A DNA stretch of 64,000 nt from Roseinatronobacter alkalisoli (GTDB taxonomy: Bacteria > Pseudomonadota > Alphaproteobacteria > Rhodobacterales > Rhodobacteraceae), in NCBI RefSeq assembly GCF_028745735.1, contig NZ_JAQZSM010000017.1, forward strand, positions 1 through 64,000, read 5' to 3'. Of this stretch, positions 8,239 through 17,187 are shown in pieces. The position numbers and the translations under genes are program-made. The notes beneath the pieces are model-generated. The model saw only the letters and a program-made list of their open reading frames with translations, had not been told where the DNA came from and did no database searches. How positions within the stretch are numbered: the stretch's first letter is position 1; every line of letters begins with the position of its first letter.

Positions 8239-9899
8239 CACGCGGCTTCCTTCTTCTTATGTGCGCCATGTTCGTAATCTTCAAGAAACTGAAGCACTTC
8301 GGCGCGGTAGTCATAGTAGTCCGGATGGCCCAGAAGCGCCTTGCGGGTACGCGGGCGCGGCAGGTTCACATCCACGATCTTGCCGATGCGCGCCTGCGGG
8401 CCATTGGTCATCATCACCACACGGTCGGCCAGCAGGACAGCTTCGTCCACATCATGGGTCACACAGATTGCGGTGACTTTGGTGCGCGACCACACTTCCA
8501 TCAGCACTTCCTGCAATTCCCACCGCGTCAGGCTGTCCAGCATCCCGAAAGGTTCATCCAGCAGCAGCAGCTTGGGCGACAGGGCAAAGGCCCGCGCGAT
8601 GCCCACACGCTGTTTCATGCCGTTGGACAGATCCGCCGCCTGCCGGTCCATGGAATCGCCCAGGCCCACACGTTCCAGATAATATTCGACAACATCCTGG
8701 CGCTCTGCCCGGCTGGCGCGCGGATAGACGCGATCCACACCGATGGCGACATTCTCTTTCGCGCTTAGCCACGGAAACAGGCTTGGTGCCTGAAACACCA
8801 CGGCGCGTTCGGGGTCTGCGCCGCGCACTTCCATCCCGTCCAGCTTGATCGCGCCGCCTGATATTTCATTCAGGCCCGCAGCCATTGTCAGCACAGTGGA
8901 TTTTCCGCAACCGGAATGGCCGATCAGACTGACGAATTCGCCCTTCTTCATCTTCAGGTCAAACCGGTCCACCACTGTCAGTGGCCCTTCGGGCGTCGGG
9001 TACACTTTGGACAGTTGCGAAAATTCCAGATATTTGTCTTCCAGCGGGCTTTGGGCCGCAGTGGCATAGGCTTTGGGTGTGCCGTGAATGGGGGTTATCT
9101 GCGGCAGGGTCCGGGTTTCGGCCAACTTGGCGGCAATGCCCACATCCATCAGATAGCGGGTCACGTCGGCGCGCAGTTTCTTGAACGCCGCGTCATGGTT
9201 CATTGCCGTGCGCGCACGCGGGCGCGCAATATCCACCGCGAAGGCCGGCCCCAATGTCCCATCGGGGTTCAGCGGGACGATGCGGTCTGCCAGCAGCAGT
9301 GCTTCATCCACGTCATTGGTAATCAGCACCACGGTTTTCTGATCCGCCTGCCATATCCGGGTGATTTCATCCTGCAGATTGGCGCGGGTCAGCGCATCCA
9401 GTGCCGAAAGCGGTTCATCCAGCAGCAGCATTGCGGGGTTCATGGCAAGCGCGCGCGCCACGGAAACCCGCTGGCGCATGCCACCCGACAATTCCGCCGG
9501 GCGCCGCCCTTTGGCGTGGCTTAACCCCACCATGCCGATGAACTTGTCCACCATCGCCGTACGTTCGGCGCGGCTTGCGGATTTATGCACCGCATCCACC
9601 GCCAGCGCGATATTGCCCGCCACTGTCAGCCATGGCATCAGCGAATAGGACTGGAACACCAGCCCGCGTTCCGGCCCCGGCCCGGTGATGGGCCGGCCGT
9701 TAAACAGAACCTGCCCGCTGTCGGGCTGTGCAAGCCCGGCGATCTGGTTGATCAGCGTGGTCTTGCCAGTGCCGGAAAAACCCAGGATCGCCAGAAATTC
9801 GCCTTCCCTGACACTCAGGTTGATGTTTTTCAACACTTCCTTGCGTTCCAGCCCGGTGCCGAACCCCTTGCAGACATTTTTGAATTCAAGAATGGTCAT
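8238..9899 (-). CDS. Nitrate ABC transporter ATP-binding protein with two fused ABC domains (NrtC/NrtD-like)
   Basis: This 553-residue protein holds two complete ABC ATPase modules. Module 1 (about residues 1-250) has Walker A GFSGTGKTT, signature LSGGMRQR and Walker B LLLLDEP. Module 2 (about 285-530) has Walker A GHSGCGKST, a deviant signature LSNGMKQR and Walker B LLLLDEP. The switch histidine after Walker B is Asn in module 1 (LITNDVDEA) and His in module 2 (CVTHDVDEA). In cyanobacteria NrtC and NrtD are separate and NrtC carries an extra substrate-binding domain; here both ATPases are one chain without that domain. It energises nitrate import with NrtA and NrtB. The start is 6 bp after nrtB and the stop overlaps nirB. 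Confidence 0.93.
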   Translation of the reverse strand: MTILEFKNVCKGFGTGLERKEVLKNINLSVREGEFLAILGFSGTGKTTLINQIAGLAQPDSGQVLFNGRPITGPGPERGLVFQSYSLMPWLTVAGNIALAVDAVHKSASRAERTAMVDKFIGMVGLSHAKGRRPAELSGGMRQRVSVARALAMNPAMLLLDEPLSALDALTRANLQDEITRIWQADQKTVVLITNDVDEALLLADRIVPLNPDGTLGPAFAVDIARPRARTAMNHDAAFKKLRADVTRYLMDVGIAAKLAETRTLPQITPIHGTPKAYATAAQSPLEDKYLEFSQLSKVYPTPEGPLTVVDRFDLKMKKGEFVSLIGHSGCGKSTVLTMAAGLNEISGGAIKLDGMEVRGADPERAVVFQAPSLFPWLSAKENVAIGVDRVYPRASRAERQDVVEYYLERVGLGDSMDRQAADLSNGMKQRVGIARAFALSPKLLLLDEPFGMLDSLTRWELQEVLMEVWSRTKVTAICVTHDVDEAVLLADRVVMMTNGPQARIGKIVDVNLPRPRTRKALLGHPDYYDYRAEVLQFLEDYEHGAHKKKEAA

Positions 9900-9905
9900 G
9901 GCGCT

Positions 9906-10976
9906 CTACCTGTTGTTCGAGAAGGTGAAAAGCGATTGCAGCGCATACATCAACCGGTCCAGCAGGAACCCGATGATCCCGATGGTAAAGACCGCAACCA
10001 TGATCTTGGCCAGACTGCTGGATGACCCGTTCTGGAATTCGTCCCAGACAAATTTGCCAAGGCCCGGGTTCTGCGCCAGCATTTCAGCCGCGATCAGCAC
10101 CATCCAGCCCACACCCAGCGACAGCCGCAACCCGGTAAAGATAAGTGGCAATGCAGATGGCAGCACCAGCCGTGTGATCTTGGTCCAGGTGCTCAGCTTC
10201 AGCACACGGCTGACAGAAATCAGATCGCGGTCAATGCTGGCCACACCAAGCGCAGTGTTGATCAGCGTGGGCCACAACGAACACAGCGTCACTGTGATGG
10301 CTGATGTCAGAAAGGACCGCGAGAACATGCCATCCTGCGTGACATAGACAGCCGACACGACCATCGTGACAATCGGCAGCCATGCCAGCGGGCTGACGGG
10401 TTTGAATATCTGGATCAACGGGTTCAGCGCGGCATTTGTCGTGGGCGACAGCCCTGCCGCAATGCCCAGCGGCACCGCGACAGCCGTAGCAATGATGAAG
10501 CCGAAGAACACGGTCTGCACCGATGTCCAGATCTGGTCATAATAGGTGGGCGAGCCGGTATAGGGGCGTTCGCGCACGCGGTCTTCCTGCCCGGCGGCAA
10601 TCAGGTCGGCATTACGCGCTTCCTGTCGTTCCAGAAATGCGGTCTGACGGGCGCGTTCGGCCACATGGTCGCCATGCAGCACCTGCACCTGTTCCCAGAC
10701 CTGCACAGGATCGGGAATGGCCCCAAGCGATGTTTCCACGCGCGGCGCCAGATTCCCCCAGAGCAGCAGAAAGCCCGCAATCGCCAGCAATGGCACGCCC
10801 AGCAACTGCCATATCTGTTTTCCCTGCGCGCGCGGGTTGTCCCCGGCGGCGGCGCGCAGAAGCGGGGTCATGAAGGACAGGCCCAGCACCTTGAACCAGC
10901 CATCCAGCTTGTTGATACGGGTGAACAGCCGCGCGCGGCGCTGTGCATGCAATTCGGACGGGTCAATAGCGGTCAT
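9906..10976 (-). CDS. nrtB: Nitrate ABC transporter permease NrtB
   Basis: This 356-residue inner-membrane protein is of the SsuC/TauC/NrtB permease family. One transmembrane helix lies near residue 55-75 (LLAIAGFLLLWGN). A hydrophilic stretch of about 75 residues with many charges follows, then five or so further helices with the permease coupling motif region (VLKLSTWTKITRLVLPSALP, about 245-265). It is longer than the usual 250-280 aa because of the N-terminal cytoplasmic extension and the loop after helix 1. It sits between nrtA and the fused ATPase gene, in the same operon. Confidence 0.93.
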   Translation of the reverse strand: MTAIDPSELHAQRRARLFTRINKLDGWFKVLGLSFMTPLLRAAAGDNPRAQGKQIWQLLGVPLLAIAGFLLLWGNLAPRVETSLGAIPDPVQVWEQVQVLHGDHVAERARQTAFLERQEARNADLIAAGQEDRVRERPYTGSPTYYDQIWTSVQTVFFGFIIATAVAVPLGIAAGLSPTTNAALNPLIQIFKPVSPLAWLPIVTMVVSAVYVTQDGMFSRSFLTSAITVTLCSLWPTLINTALGVASIDRDLISVSRVLKLSTWTKITRLVLPSALPLIFTGLRLSLGVGWMVLIAAEMLAQNPGLGKFVWDEFQNGSSSSLAKIMVAVFTIGIIGFLLDRLMYALQSLFTFSNNR

Positions 10977-11007
10977 GATATTTGCTCCTTTCCTGATATG
11001 CGGGGCC

Positions 11008-12372
11008 TTAGCCCTGCACCTCGGTTCCCATGACGCGCTGATCGCCTTTCAGGCCAATCGGCAGGCTGTCGATATAGTCATTGGGGGTCCGGCCATCGAA
11101 GGGAATGCCGTCAATCGCGTGGTCCACAACCGCACGGTAACCATCGGTGTCAAAGGGGAAGGCATCAGCAGGCGCCAGCCCGTCATCGACCAGTGATTGT
11201 GCGGCATCCATGAACAGGTCAGCCAGAAAGACACTCTCAGCCACGTCAGCGAACCATTCATCGGACTGCGCTTCGGTGATCTGGCCCCAGCGGCGCATCT
11301 GCGTCAGATACCACACTGCATCCGAAAGATAGGGATAGTTGGCGTTATAGCGGAAGAACACGTTGAAATCAGGCACCGGACGCACGTCGCCCTGTTCGTA
11401 TTCGAACGTACCGGTCATGGAATTGGCCAGAACTTCCGGGTCGGCCCCGACATAGTTCGGGCGGCTGATGATCTGCACGGCCTCGTCGCGGTTGGCGTTG
11501 TCGTCGGCGTCCAGCCACATGGCCGCACGAATAAGCGCGCGCGTCAGGGCGCGGACCGTGTTGGGGTTTTCTTCCACGAAATCAGCGCGCAGGCCCAGTA
11601 CCTTTTCTGCGCGCGTGGCAAAGATATCCAGATCCGTTGCGACAGGTACGCCAATGCCCATGGCCACAGCCTGCTGGTTCCACGGCTCGCCCACGGTGTA
11701 GCCGCTGATAGTGCCTGCTTCCAGTGTTGCGGGCATCTGCGGGGGCGGCGTGACCGACAGCAACGCTTCCGCGCCAATCTGCCCGCTGATATTGTCGGCA
11801 CTGTAAAAGCCCGGATGAATGCCACCGGCGGCCAGCCAGTAGCGCAATTCGAAATTATGCGTCGAAACCGGGAACACCATGCCCATGTTGAACGGGCGCC
11901 CCTGATCGGCGAATGCCTCCAGTGCGGGGCGCAGCGCTTCGGCGGAAATGGGGTGCACGGGGCGGCCGTCGGCATCGGACGGGATGGCCGGGCGCATCAG
12001 GTCCCAGACTTCGTTGGATACCGTGGTGGCGTTGCCGTTCAGGTCCATCACGAAGGGTGTGACGATATGCGCTTCGGTGCCGAAACCGATGGTCGCGGCC
12101 AGCGGTTGGCCTGCCAGCATATGCGCGCCATGCAGATTGCCATCAATCACACCATCCAGAAGCACCTTCCAGTTGGCCTGCGCTTCCAGTGTGACGAACA
12201 GCCCCTCATCCTCAAAGAAGCCCTTTTCATAGGCGATGGCCAGCGGTGCCATATCGGTCAGCTTGATGAAGCCAAGTGTCAGATCCTCGATTTCGGGAAA
12301 ACTGTCGGCCTGCAGCGGGGCCGCTGTCATCGCGGCAAGTGCAGATGTTGTCATAAGTAGCTTGCGGATCAT
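11008..12372 (-). CDS. nrtA: Nitrate-binding periplasmic protein NrtA (CmpA/NrtA family)
   Basis: This 454-residue substrate-binding protein of the nitrate ABC transporter starts with a Sec-type signal peptide (MIRKLLMTTSALAAM..., likely cleaved after residue 22 in PLQA-DS). The mature part has the family features LGFIKLTDMAPLAIAYEKGFF, GQPLAATIGFG and TVGEPWNQQA. It lacks an obvious lipobox, so it is probably soluble in the periplasm. It is the first structural gene of the operon and lies directly behind the ANTAR leader. AGGA sits 8 nt before the ATG. Its paralogue NasS, without a signal peptide, is the next gene upstream. Confidence 0.95.
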   Translation of the reverse strand: MIRKLLMTTSALAAMTAAPLQADSFPEIEDLTLGFIKLTDMAPLAIAYEKGFFEDEGLFVTLEAQANWKVLLDGVIDGNLHGAHMLAGQPLAATIGFGTEAHIVTPFVMDLNGNATTVSNEVWDLMRPAIPSDADGRPVHPISAEALRPALEAFADQGRPFNMGMVFPVSTHNFELRYWLAAGGIHPGFYSADNISGQIGAEALLSVTPPPQMPATLEAGTISGYTVGEPWNQQAVAMGIGVPVATDLDIFATRAEKVLGLRADFVEENPNTVRALTRALIRAAMWLDADDNANRDEAVQIISRPNYVGADPEVLANSMTGTFEYEQGDVRPVPDFNVFFRYNANYPYLSDAVWYLTQMRRWGQITEAQSDEWFADVAESVFLADLFMDAAQSLVDDGLAPADAFPFDTDGYRAVVDHAIDGIPFDGRTPNDYIDSLPIGLKGDQRVMGTEVQG

Positions 12373-12424
12373 GGGTTATATCCTGTGGCTATGGTCCATT
12401 GCGTCTGGAACGGACCGAAAAACG

Positions 12425-12478
12425 AAAAAAGCCGCCGACCAGTATCCACGCATGGTTTGCGCAGATCGGTCAGGCGGC
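12425..12478 (-). terminator. Intrinsic terminator in the nrtA leader
   Basis: The minus-strand stem GCCGCC-T-GACC pairs with GGTC-GGCGGC (12478-12468 with 12440-12431), followed by six T residues at 12430-12425. The enclosed 27 nt contain a smaller CGCA/TGCG hairpin. It lies about 50 bp before the nrtA ATG and after the hexaloop hairpins, as expected for a conditional terminator. Confidence 0.85.
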
Positions 12479-12537
12479 TGTGCCCGAAACCCCCATCATT
12501 GGCGGTTCATAAATCGAAACGACATCCTTGCCGGTTC
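12425..12537 (-). ncRNA. ANTAR-type antitermination leader of the nrtA operon (two hexaloop hairpins plus terminator)
   Basis: On the minus strand, hairpin P1 spans 12537-12516 (GAACCGGC, loop AAGGAT, GTCGTTTC) and hairpin P2 spans 12508-12487 (GAACCGCC, loop AATGAT, GGGGGTTT). Both loops are hexanucleotides with A at position 1 and G at position 4, the pattern described for RNA targets of ANTAR proteins. An intrinsic terminator follows at 12478-12425. NasT, which has an ANTAR domain, is encoded just upstream with NasS. In known NasS-NasT systems nitrate releases NasT from NasS, and NasT then prevents termination. I infer the same logic here from the sequence layout. Confidence 0.85.
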
Positions 12538-12546
12538 GGTCTTCTT

Positions 12547-12576
12547 CATATGGCCTGTTGCGTTGCGCAGCGTCAA
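12547..12576 (-). promoter_or_regulatory. Candidate sigma70-type promoter of the nrtA operon
   Basis: On the minus strand TTGACG (12576-12571) is followed after 18 bp by CATATG (12552-12547). Transcription would begin near 12540, three bases before hairpin P1 of the ANTAR leader. The agreement between promoter and RNA start strengthens both calls. No sigma54 motif was convincing here. Confidence 0.6.
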
Positions 12577-12634
12577 ATGCATGGGGGCAGTCAAATGGTC
12601 TTTTTGGAAATGCTGCCCGGATTTGCTGAATATT

Positions 12635-13804
12635 TCAGCGATTCTGCGCGTCAGGATCAAAAACTTGGCCATCGAAAAACGCATCCGGTGGCAGAATCAT
12701 CTGGCCACGTTCGGACGCAACCGCAGTCGGGTGCTGCAAGCTGCCCTCCAGCTTCGCGGATGCGCCGGGCAAATCCGCGCCTGCGCTGCGCAGATTCGCG
12801 CGATACAGATCCGTGCGGCATAATTCCCGGGCCGAAAGCATGCTGGCAGCCACATCCAGCCCATGGCGGTCTGCCATACGGGCCGCGAACCACGCCGCCT
12901 GTGACCGCCATGGAAAACTTGCCGCGCCATCGAAAAACCGGATCATGTCAGGCACCTGGCGCAATTCCCCCTTGTCGGAAATCACCATCTCACCGCGCAA
13001 GGCGCGTTCCAGCAGTTCGGCAGGGGCGTTCACATATTCGGCCCGCGCCAGAATATCAGAGGCGGTCATACGGTTGCCGGGCGCACTTAGCCATTTTGCA
13101 GCGCGCCAGATCGCGCGCATCATCCGCCCAGTCAGTGCAGGGTTCGCACAAACCCAGTCATGGCGCGCGGCCAGCACTTTTTCAGGGGCAACCGCCCATA
13201 TCGCGCGGCTGGGCAGCAGCAATGTGCCCGCGCCCAGTTCGACCGCGACTGACCCCCACGGCTCTCCCACGCAGAAGACATCCACCTCGCCCGCGGCAAG
13301 GGCGTCGGCCATGCGCGGGGGCGGAATGGTGCATAATTCATAGTCCAGCCCGGTGTCGCGCAACCAGTAGGTTACCAGTTCGACATGCGTTGAAAACGGG
13401 AACGGCACCCCTATACGCAATGTCCCGCCCGCCGCGCGCGCAAGATCGCGCGCCGCCCCCTGCGCATCGATAAAGGCGAAATCATGCCCCGCATCGCGCA
13501 ACCGCGCCGCAAGCGCCTGTGACACACCCAGCACATCGCCATTGACCGACAAGACCTGCAGAATGTCCAGCCGCGCAAACGCCCCGCCCAGACCCAGCGC
13601 CATCGCAACAGGCACAGGGGCCAGCATCTGCGCCGCATCCACCTGCCCCCATAGCAGCATGTCGCGCAGGCTGGACCATGACGGCGCGCGCCGCAGATCC
13701 AGCGCCAGTCCTTCGGCGGCGGCAAACCCCATTTCATGCGCAATCACAATCGGCGCCACATCCAGCAGCGGCACAAAACCCAGTCGCAGCGGTGTCGGGT
13801 TCAT
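12635..13804 (-). CDS. nasS: Cytoplasmic nitrate sensor NasS (NrtA-like without signal peptide)
   Basis: This 389-residue CmpA/NrtA-family protein begins directly with the mature-type fold (LRLGFVPLLDVAPIVIAHEMG) and has no signal peptide. That distinguishes the regulator NasS from a transporter subunit. Later family segments are FPFSTHVELVTYWL and FCVGEPWGS. In characterised systems NasS binds NasT and releases it when nitrate or nitrite is present. Its ATG overlaps the nasT stop by 4 bp, so the two are co-translated. The gene ends about 58 bp upstream of the predicted nrtA promoter. Confidence 0.92.
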   Translation of the reverse strand: MNPTPLRLGFVPLLDVAPIVIAHEMGFAAAEGLALDLRRAPSWSSLRDMLLWGQVDAAQMLAPVPVAMALGLGGAFARLDILQVLSVNGDVLGVSQALAARLRDAGHDFAFIDAQGAARDLARAAGGTLRIGVPFPFSTHVELVTYWLRDTGLDYELCTIPPPRMADALAAGEVDVFCVGEPWGSVAVELGAGTLLLPSRAIWAVAPEKVLAARHDWVCANPALTGRMMRAIWRAAKWLSAPGNRMTASDILARAEYVNAPAELLERALRGEMVISDKGELRQVPDMIRFFDGAASFPWRSQAAWFAARMADRHGLDVAASMLSARELCRTDLYRANLRSAGADLPGASAKLEGSLQHPTAVASERGQMILPPDAFFDGQVFDPDAQNR

Positions 13805-14376
13805 GACAGCAACCCCGCCGCGGTCACCAAAGCGCTGGCCACTTCGGCCACCTTGCGCCCCTGATCCATCGCAGTTTTGCGCAGCAGCGCATAGGCGTCT
13901 TCTTCGCTTAACCCGCGCGCTTTCATCAAGATACCCTTGGCGCGGTCAATCAGTTTGCGTTCTTCCAGTGCGCGGCGGGTGGTTTCCAGTTCAGTGCGCA
14001 TGCGCCGGAACATCTGGAAGCGCGTGATCGCGGCATCCATCACGGTTGCCACACGTTCGGGCTTCAACCCGTCCACGACATAGGCGGAAACGCCGGCCTC
14101 TATGGCCTGCTGGGTCAGGTCGCGGTCGGTGCGGTCCACGAAAAACGCCACTGGCCGGTCCAGCGGACCAGAGGCAAGCGTCATTTCCTCCAATGTGTCG
14201 CGCGACGGGTTCGCCATGTCGATCAGGACAATATCAGGCGCAAGGTCGCGCACACGCCGCGCCAACCCGGTGGCTTCGGCAATAACCGTCACCGCATGGC
14301 CCAGCGGGCGCAGACTGTCGATCATCAACCGCGCGCGGTCTTTGTCCGGTTCGACGATGACAATATGCAGCTTCAT
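13801..14376 (-). CDS. nasT: ANTAR-domain antitermination regulator NasT
   Basis: This 191-residue protein has an N-terminal pseudo-receiver domain (MKLHIVIVEPDKDRA...; Asp53 in LIDMANP) and a C-terminal ANTAR RNA-binding domain (about 125-185, with RKLIDRAKGILMKARGLSEEDAY). I chose the ATG at 14376 because the receiver fold starts there; an upstream in-frame start at 14397 adds seven unrelated residues. Its RNA target is most likely the dual-hexaloop leader before nrtA. It is the promoter-proximal gene of the nasTS pair. Confidence 0.94.
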   Translation of the reverse strand: MKLHIVIVEPDKDRARLMIDSLRPLGHAVTVIAEATGLARRVRDLAPDIVLIDMANPSRDTLEEMTLASGPLDRPVAFFVDRTDRDLTQQAIEAGVSAYVVDGLKPERVATVMDAAITRFQMFRRMRTELETTRRALEERKLIDRAKGILMKARGLSEEDAYALLRKTAMDQGRKVAEVASALVTAAGLLS

Positions 14377-14490
14377 GGCCCCGCCTGTAACTTGCAACTA
14401 TGGCTTGCAACAAGTGCTGCATTGCAGCGTAAGCGGGGTTGAACAAGGGGGCAAGGCCGCGAGAACCGCAGCGCGCACCCAAAACACGCT

Positions 14491-14509
14491 AAAAAAAGTG
14501 CGTCACACT
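14491..14509 (-). terminator. Weak terminator-like hairpin behind the acyl-CoA synthetase gene
   Basis: On the minus strand AGTGT pairs with GCACT across a 3-nt loop and is followed by seven T residues (14497-14491). It lies about 33 bp after the stop codon at 14542 and before nasT. The stem is short, so this is tentative. Confidence 0.35.
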
Positions 14510-14541
14510 ACAGATATGCCACTTATTTAAGCTGAATGGCG

Positions 14542-16365
14542 CTATCCTGGCCCGCCATCACCATACATCGCATCAATTTCACGCGCATAGGCTTTGGCTA
14601 TCGATGCGCGGCGCACTTTCATTGTGGCGGTCACTTCGCCATCATCATGGTCCAGTTCCTTTACCAGAAGATGGGTTTTCTTCACCTGCTCAACCCGCGC
14701 CAGACCGGCATTCAGGCGCGCAACCTCTGCGTCGATCAGGGCACGCACGCGCGCATCCTCTGCCAGCGACCGGAATGTCGTATAGGATAGCTGCTGCCCT
14801 TCCGCCCAAAGCCGCACTGTTTCATAATCGATCTGCACCAGCGCAGTCACATACGGGCGCTGGTCCGCAATAACGATCACCTCCTTGATATAGGGCGACG
14901 CCTTGAGCGTGTTTTCAATCAGCGATGGCGACAGGTTTTTCCCGGCGGCATTGATCATGATGTCCTTCTTGCGGTCAATAATGCTGATCGACCCGTCGCT
15001 TTCCATTTGCGCCACATCGCCTGTATGCAACCAGCCATCGCGCAGGGTGTCCGCCGTTGCATCCGGGTTGCGGTAATAGCCCTTGAACACAATACCACCG
15101 CGCACCAGCAATTCACCATCCGGCGCGATTTTCAGCTCCACCCCGCGCAAAGGCGGGCCAACGCGCCCCAGACATGCCCCGAACGGGGGTTGCAGCGTGG
15201 CCGCCCCGGTGGTTTCGGACATGCCCCAGGCTTCGCGGATATCAACGCCGATCCCGCGCATGAAGGCCAGCAATTCAGGTGTAATGGGCGCTGCTGCGGA
15301 AATTGCGAAACGACAGCGCGACAGGCCGAGATAGGCGCGGATATGCCGGTAAACCAGCATGTCACAGATCCAATGCGCCCCGCGCGCCCCGCGCGCCCAT
15401 TCGTGGCGTGGCACAGCGCCGCGCCGCGCCGCGCCTTGTAGTGCCGCAAGTGTCAGCATGCGCCGCAGCCGCCCCGTGGTCTGCGCCTGAACCAGTACCG
15501 CGCTTTGCATCTTTTCCCATATCCGCGGCACACCAAAAAATATCTGCGGGGCAATATCGCGCAGATCCAGTGTGACTGTGCGCAGGCTTTCACCGAAATT
15601 CATGACACGACGCCCCGACACCGCGTTGACAACAGTGATGTTCTGCTCAGCGATATGGCACAGCGGCAGATAACTTAGAATATTGGTGCCTGCCGGAAAA
15701 TCGCAGAACATATCCTGCGCGATTTCAACTGCCACCCACAGGTTTCCATGCGTGATTTCCGCCGCTTTCGGCAAACCGGTCGATCCGGATGTGAACACCA
15801 TCATCGCCGTATCATCCGGCGAAATACCGCCCTTGCGCGCGGCAATTTCTGCGCCGTGCCGCGCCAGTACAGCGCGCCCGCGTTCCACAAGCGCGTCAAA
15901 ACTGGTCAGGTTCAGCAGGGTTTCGCCCCGCACCCCTTTCGGGTCCAGAATTATTACTTGACGCAGAACCGGAAGTTCGCCCTGCAATTCCTTGATTTTA
16001 TCCAGTTGTTCCTGATCCTCAATAAACAGGATACTGCTGTCGGACGCGGTGACAAGATGCCGGATTTCCGCCGCCGGGCTGGTCGGGTACATCCCGACCG
16101 TCACGCCACCCGCCGCCATGATCCCGAACTGCGCCAGAACCCATTCACGCCGGTTTTCGGACAGGATACCCACATGCGCGCCCGGCGCCATGCCTATATC
16201 GATCAGCCCCGCTGCCAGCGCATCCGCGATTTCCGCCATCGCAGCCCAGGACAGTTCCTGCCATATGCCATGGCGTTTCTGCCGCATGGCAACACCCGCA
16301 GGCGCGGCATGGGCGTGATCTGCAACCAGCCCACACAGGGTACGGAACGCGGTCAACTCAGCCAC
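14542..16365 (-). CDS. AMP-dependent acyl-CoA synthetase (long-chain fatty-acid-CoA ligase type)
   Basis: This 607-residue adenylate-forming enzyme activates a carboxylic acid to its CoA thioester. It shows the P-loop-like motif MVFTSGSTGLPKAAEI (about residue 190), the AWGMSETTGAATLQ motif, GWLHTGDVAQ and DRKKDIMINAAGKN. This set matches the FadD15/FACS branch rather than acetyl-CoA synthetase. Its start overlaps the end of the upstream livF-like gene by 13 bp. It is therefore the last gene of a HAAT-type ABC transporter operon. I infer that the transporter imports a carboxylate which this enzyme activates; the substrate is unknown. Confidence 0.93.
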   Translation of the reverse strand: MAELTAFRTLCGLVADHAHAAPAGVAMRQKRHGIWQELSWAAMAEIADALAAGLIDIGMAPGAHVGILSENRREWVLAQFGIMAAGGVTVGMYPTSPAAEIRHLVTASDSSILFIEDQEQLDKIKELQGELPVLRQVIILDPKGVRGETLLNLTSFDALVERGRAVLARHGAEIAARKGGISPDDTAMMVFTSGSTGLPKAAEITHGNLWVAVEIAQDMFCDFPAGTNILSYLPLCHIAEQNITVVNAVSGRRVMNFGESLRTVTLDLRDIAPQIFFGVPRIWEKMQSAVLVQAQTTGRLRRMLTLAALQGAARRGAVPRHEWARGARGAHWICDMLVYRHIRAYLGLSRCRFAISAAAPITPELLAFMRGIGVDIREAWGMSETTGAATLQPPFGACLGRVGPPLRGVELKIAPDGELLVRGGIVFKGYYRNPDATADTLRDGWLHTGDVAQMESDGSISIIDRKKDIMINAAGKNLSPSLIENTLKASPYIKEVIVIADQRPYVTALVQIDYETVRLWAEGQQLSYTTFRSLAEDARVRALIDAEVARLNAGLARVEQVKKTHLLVKELDHDDGEVTATMKVRRASIAKAYAREIDAMYGDGGPG

Positions 16366-17144
16366 CTTTTGCGGCGTTTGTAATGTTTCACATCGCGGAA
16401 GGACGTGGCATTTCCCGCCGCACCTGTACCCAGATAAAACGCTTGTATATCAGGGTCATCGCGCAGTTTCTTCGCGTCCCCTTCCATAACGATCCGGCCA
16501 TGTTCCATGACATACCCATAATGCGCCACCCCCAGCGCCACCGCCGCATTCTGTTCAACCAGCAGAATGGTCACGCCATCCTCGGCGTTCAGGCGGCGGA
16601 TGGTGGTGAATATCTCGGTGACGATCTTCGGGGCCAGTCCCAGGGACGGTTCATCCATCAGGATCATGCGCGGACAGGCCACCATGGCCCGCCCGAACGC
16701 AAGCATCTGCTGCTCGCCCCCTGATAAATAGCCCGCAATCTGCCTGCGCCGTTCGGCCAGTCGCGGAAAGAACGCATAAACCTTGTCGTAAGCGGGCCGC
16801 AATCCGCGCCCGTCCAGCGCATAGGATGCGGCGATCAGGTTCTCCTCCACCGTCATTTCCGTGAATATGCGCCGCCCTTCGCGCACATGAAACAACCCCG
16901 CCCGCACCAGCGCATCGGGGGCCATACGCCCGATATCCTGCCCCCGGAACCGGATACTGCCCGCATCGACCGACCCGAATTCCAGATGCAGCAGGTTTGA
17001 CGCGGCCTTCAGGGTGGTGGTCTTGCCCGCGCCGTTGGACCCCAGCAATGCCACGATCTGCCCGTCGGGCACATGCAGGGACAGCCCGCGCAGGGCTTGC
17101 ATGCTGTGGTGATAGTTCACCTCTATCCCGTCGATTTCCAGCAC
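16353..17144 (-). CDS. HAAT-family ABC transporter ATP-binding protein (LivF-like), first cluster
   Basis: This 263-residue ATPase is of the LivF type, with Walker A LLGSNGAGKTTT (about 33-44), signature LSGGEQQML, Walker B MILMDEPSLGLAP and the switch VEQNAAVAL. The C-terminus is some 25 residues longer than usual and ends in a basic tail (HYKRRKRWLS). That tail overlaps the start of the acyl-CoA synthetase gene. It is 81 bp after the substrate-binding-protein gene, with a hairpin in between. It works with the LivG-, LivH- and LivM-like proteins of the same operon. Confidence 0.94.
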   Translation of the reverse strand: MLEIDGIEVNYHHSMQALRGLSLHVPDGQIVALLGSNGAGKTTTLKAASNLLHLEFGSVDAGSIRFRGQDIGRMAPDALVRAGLFHVREGRRIFTEMTVEENLIAASYALDGRGLRPAYDKVYAFFPRLAERRRQIAGYLSGGEQQMLAFGRAMVACPRMILMDEPSLGLAPKIVTEIFTTIRRLNAEDGVTILLVEQNAAVALGVAHYGYVMEHGRIVMEGDAKKLRDDPDIQAFYLGTGAAGNATSFRDVKHYKRRKRWLS

Positions 17145-17187
17145 TGTACCGCCTTCATCTTGCCCGAAAACACTCTTGCCGACGGTA

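Noticed and set aside
6361-8277. A 638-residue plus-strand open frame opposite nirB
   Set aside because: Antisense to the clearly conserved nirB; no domains and shadow-like composition.
14377-14420. Possible sigma54 site upstream of nasT (GCAGCAC...TTGCA)
   Set aside because: The essential GG of the -24 element is missing, so I did not call it.
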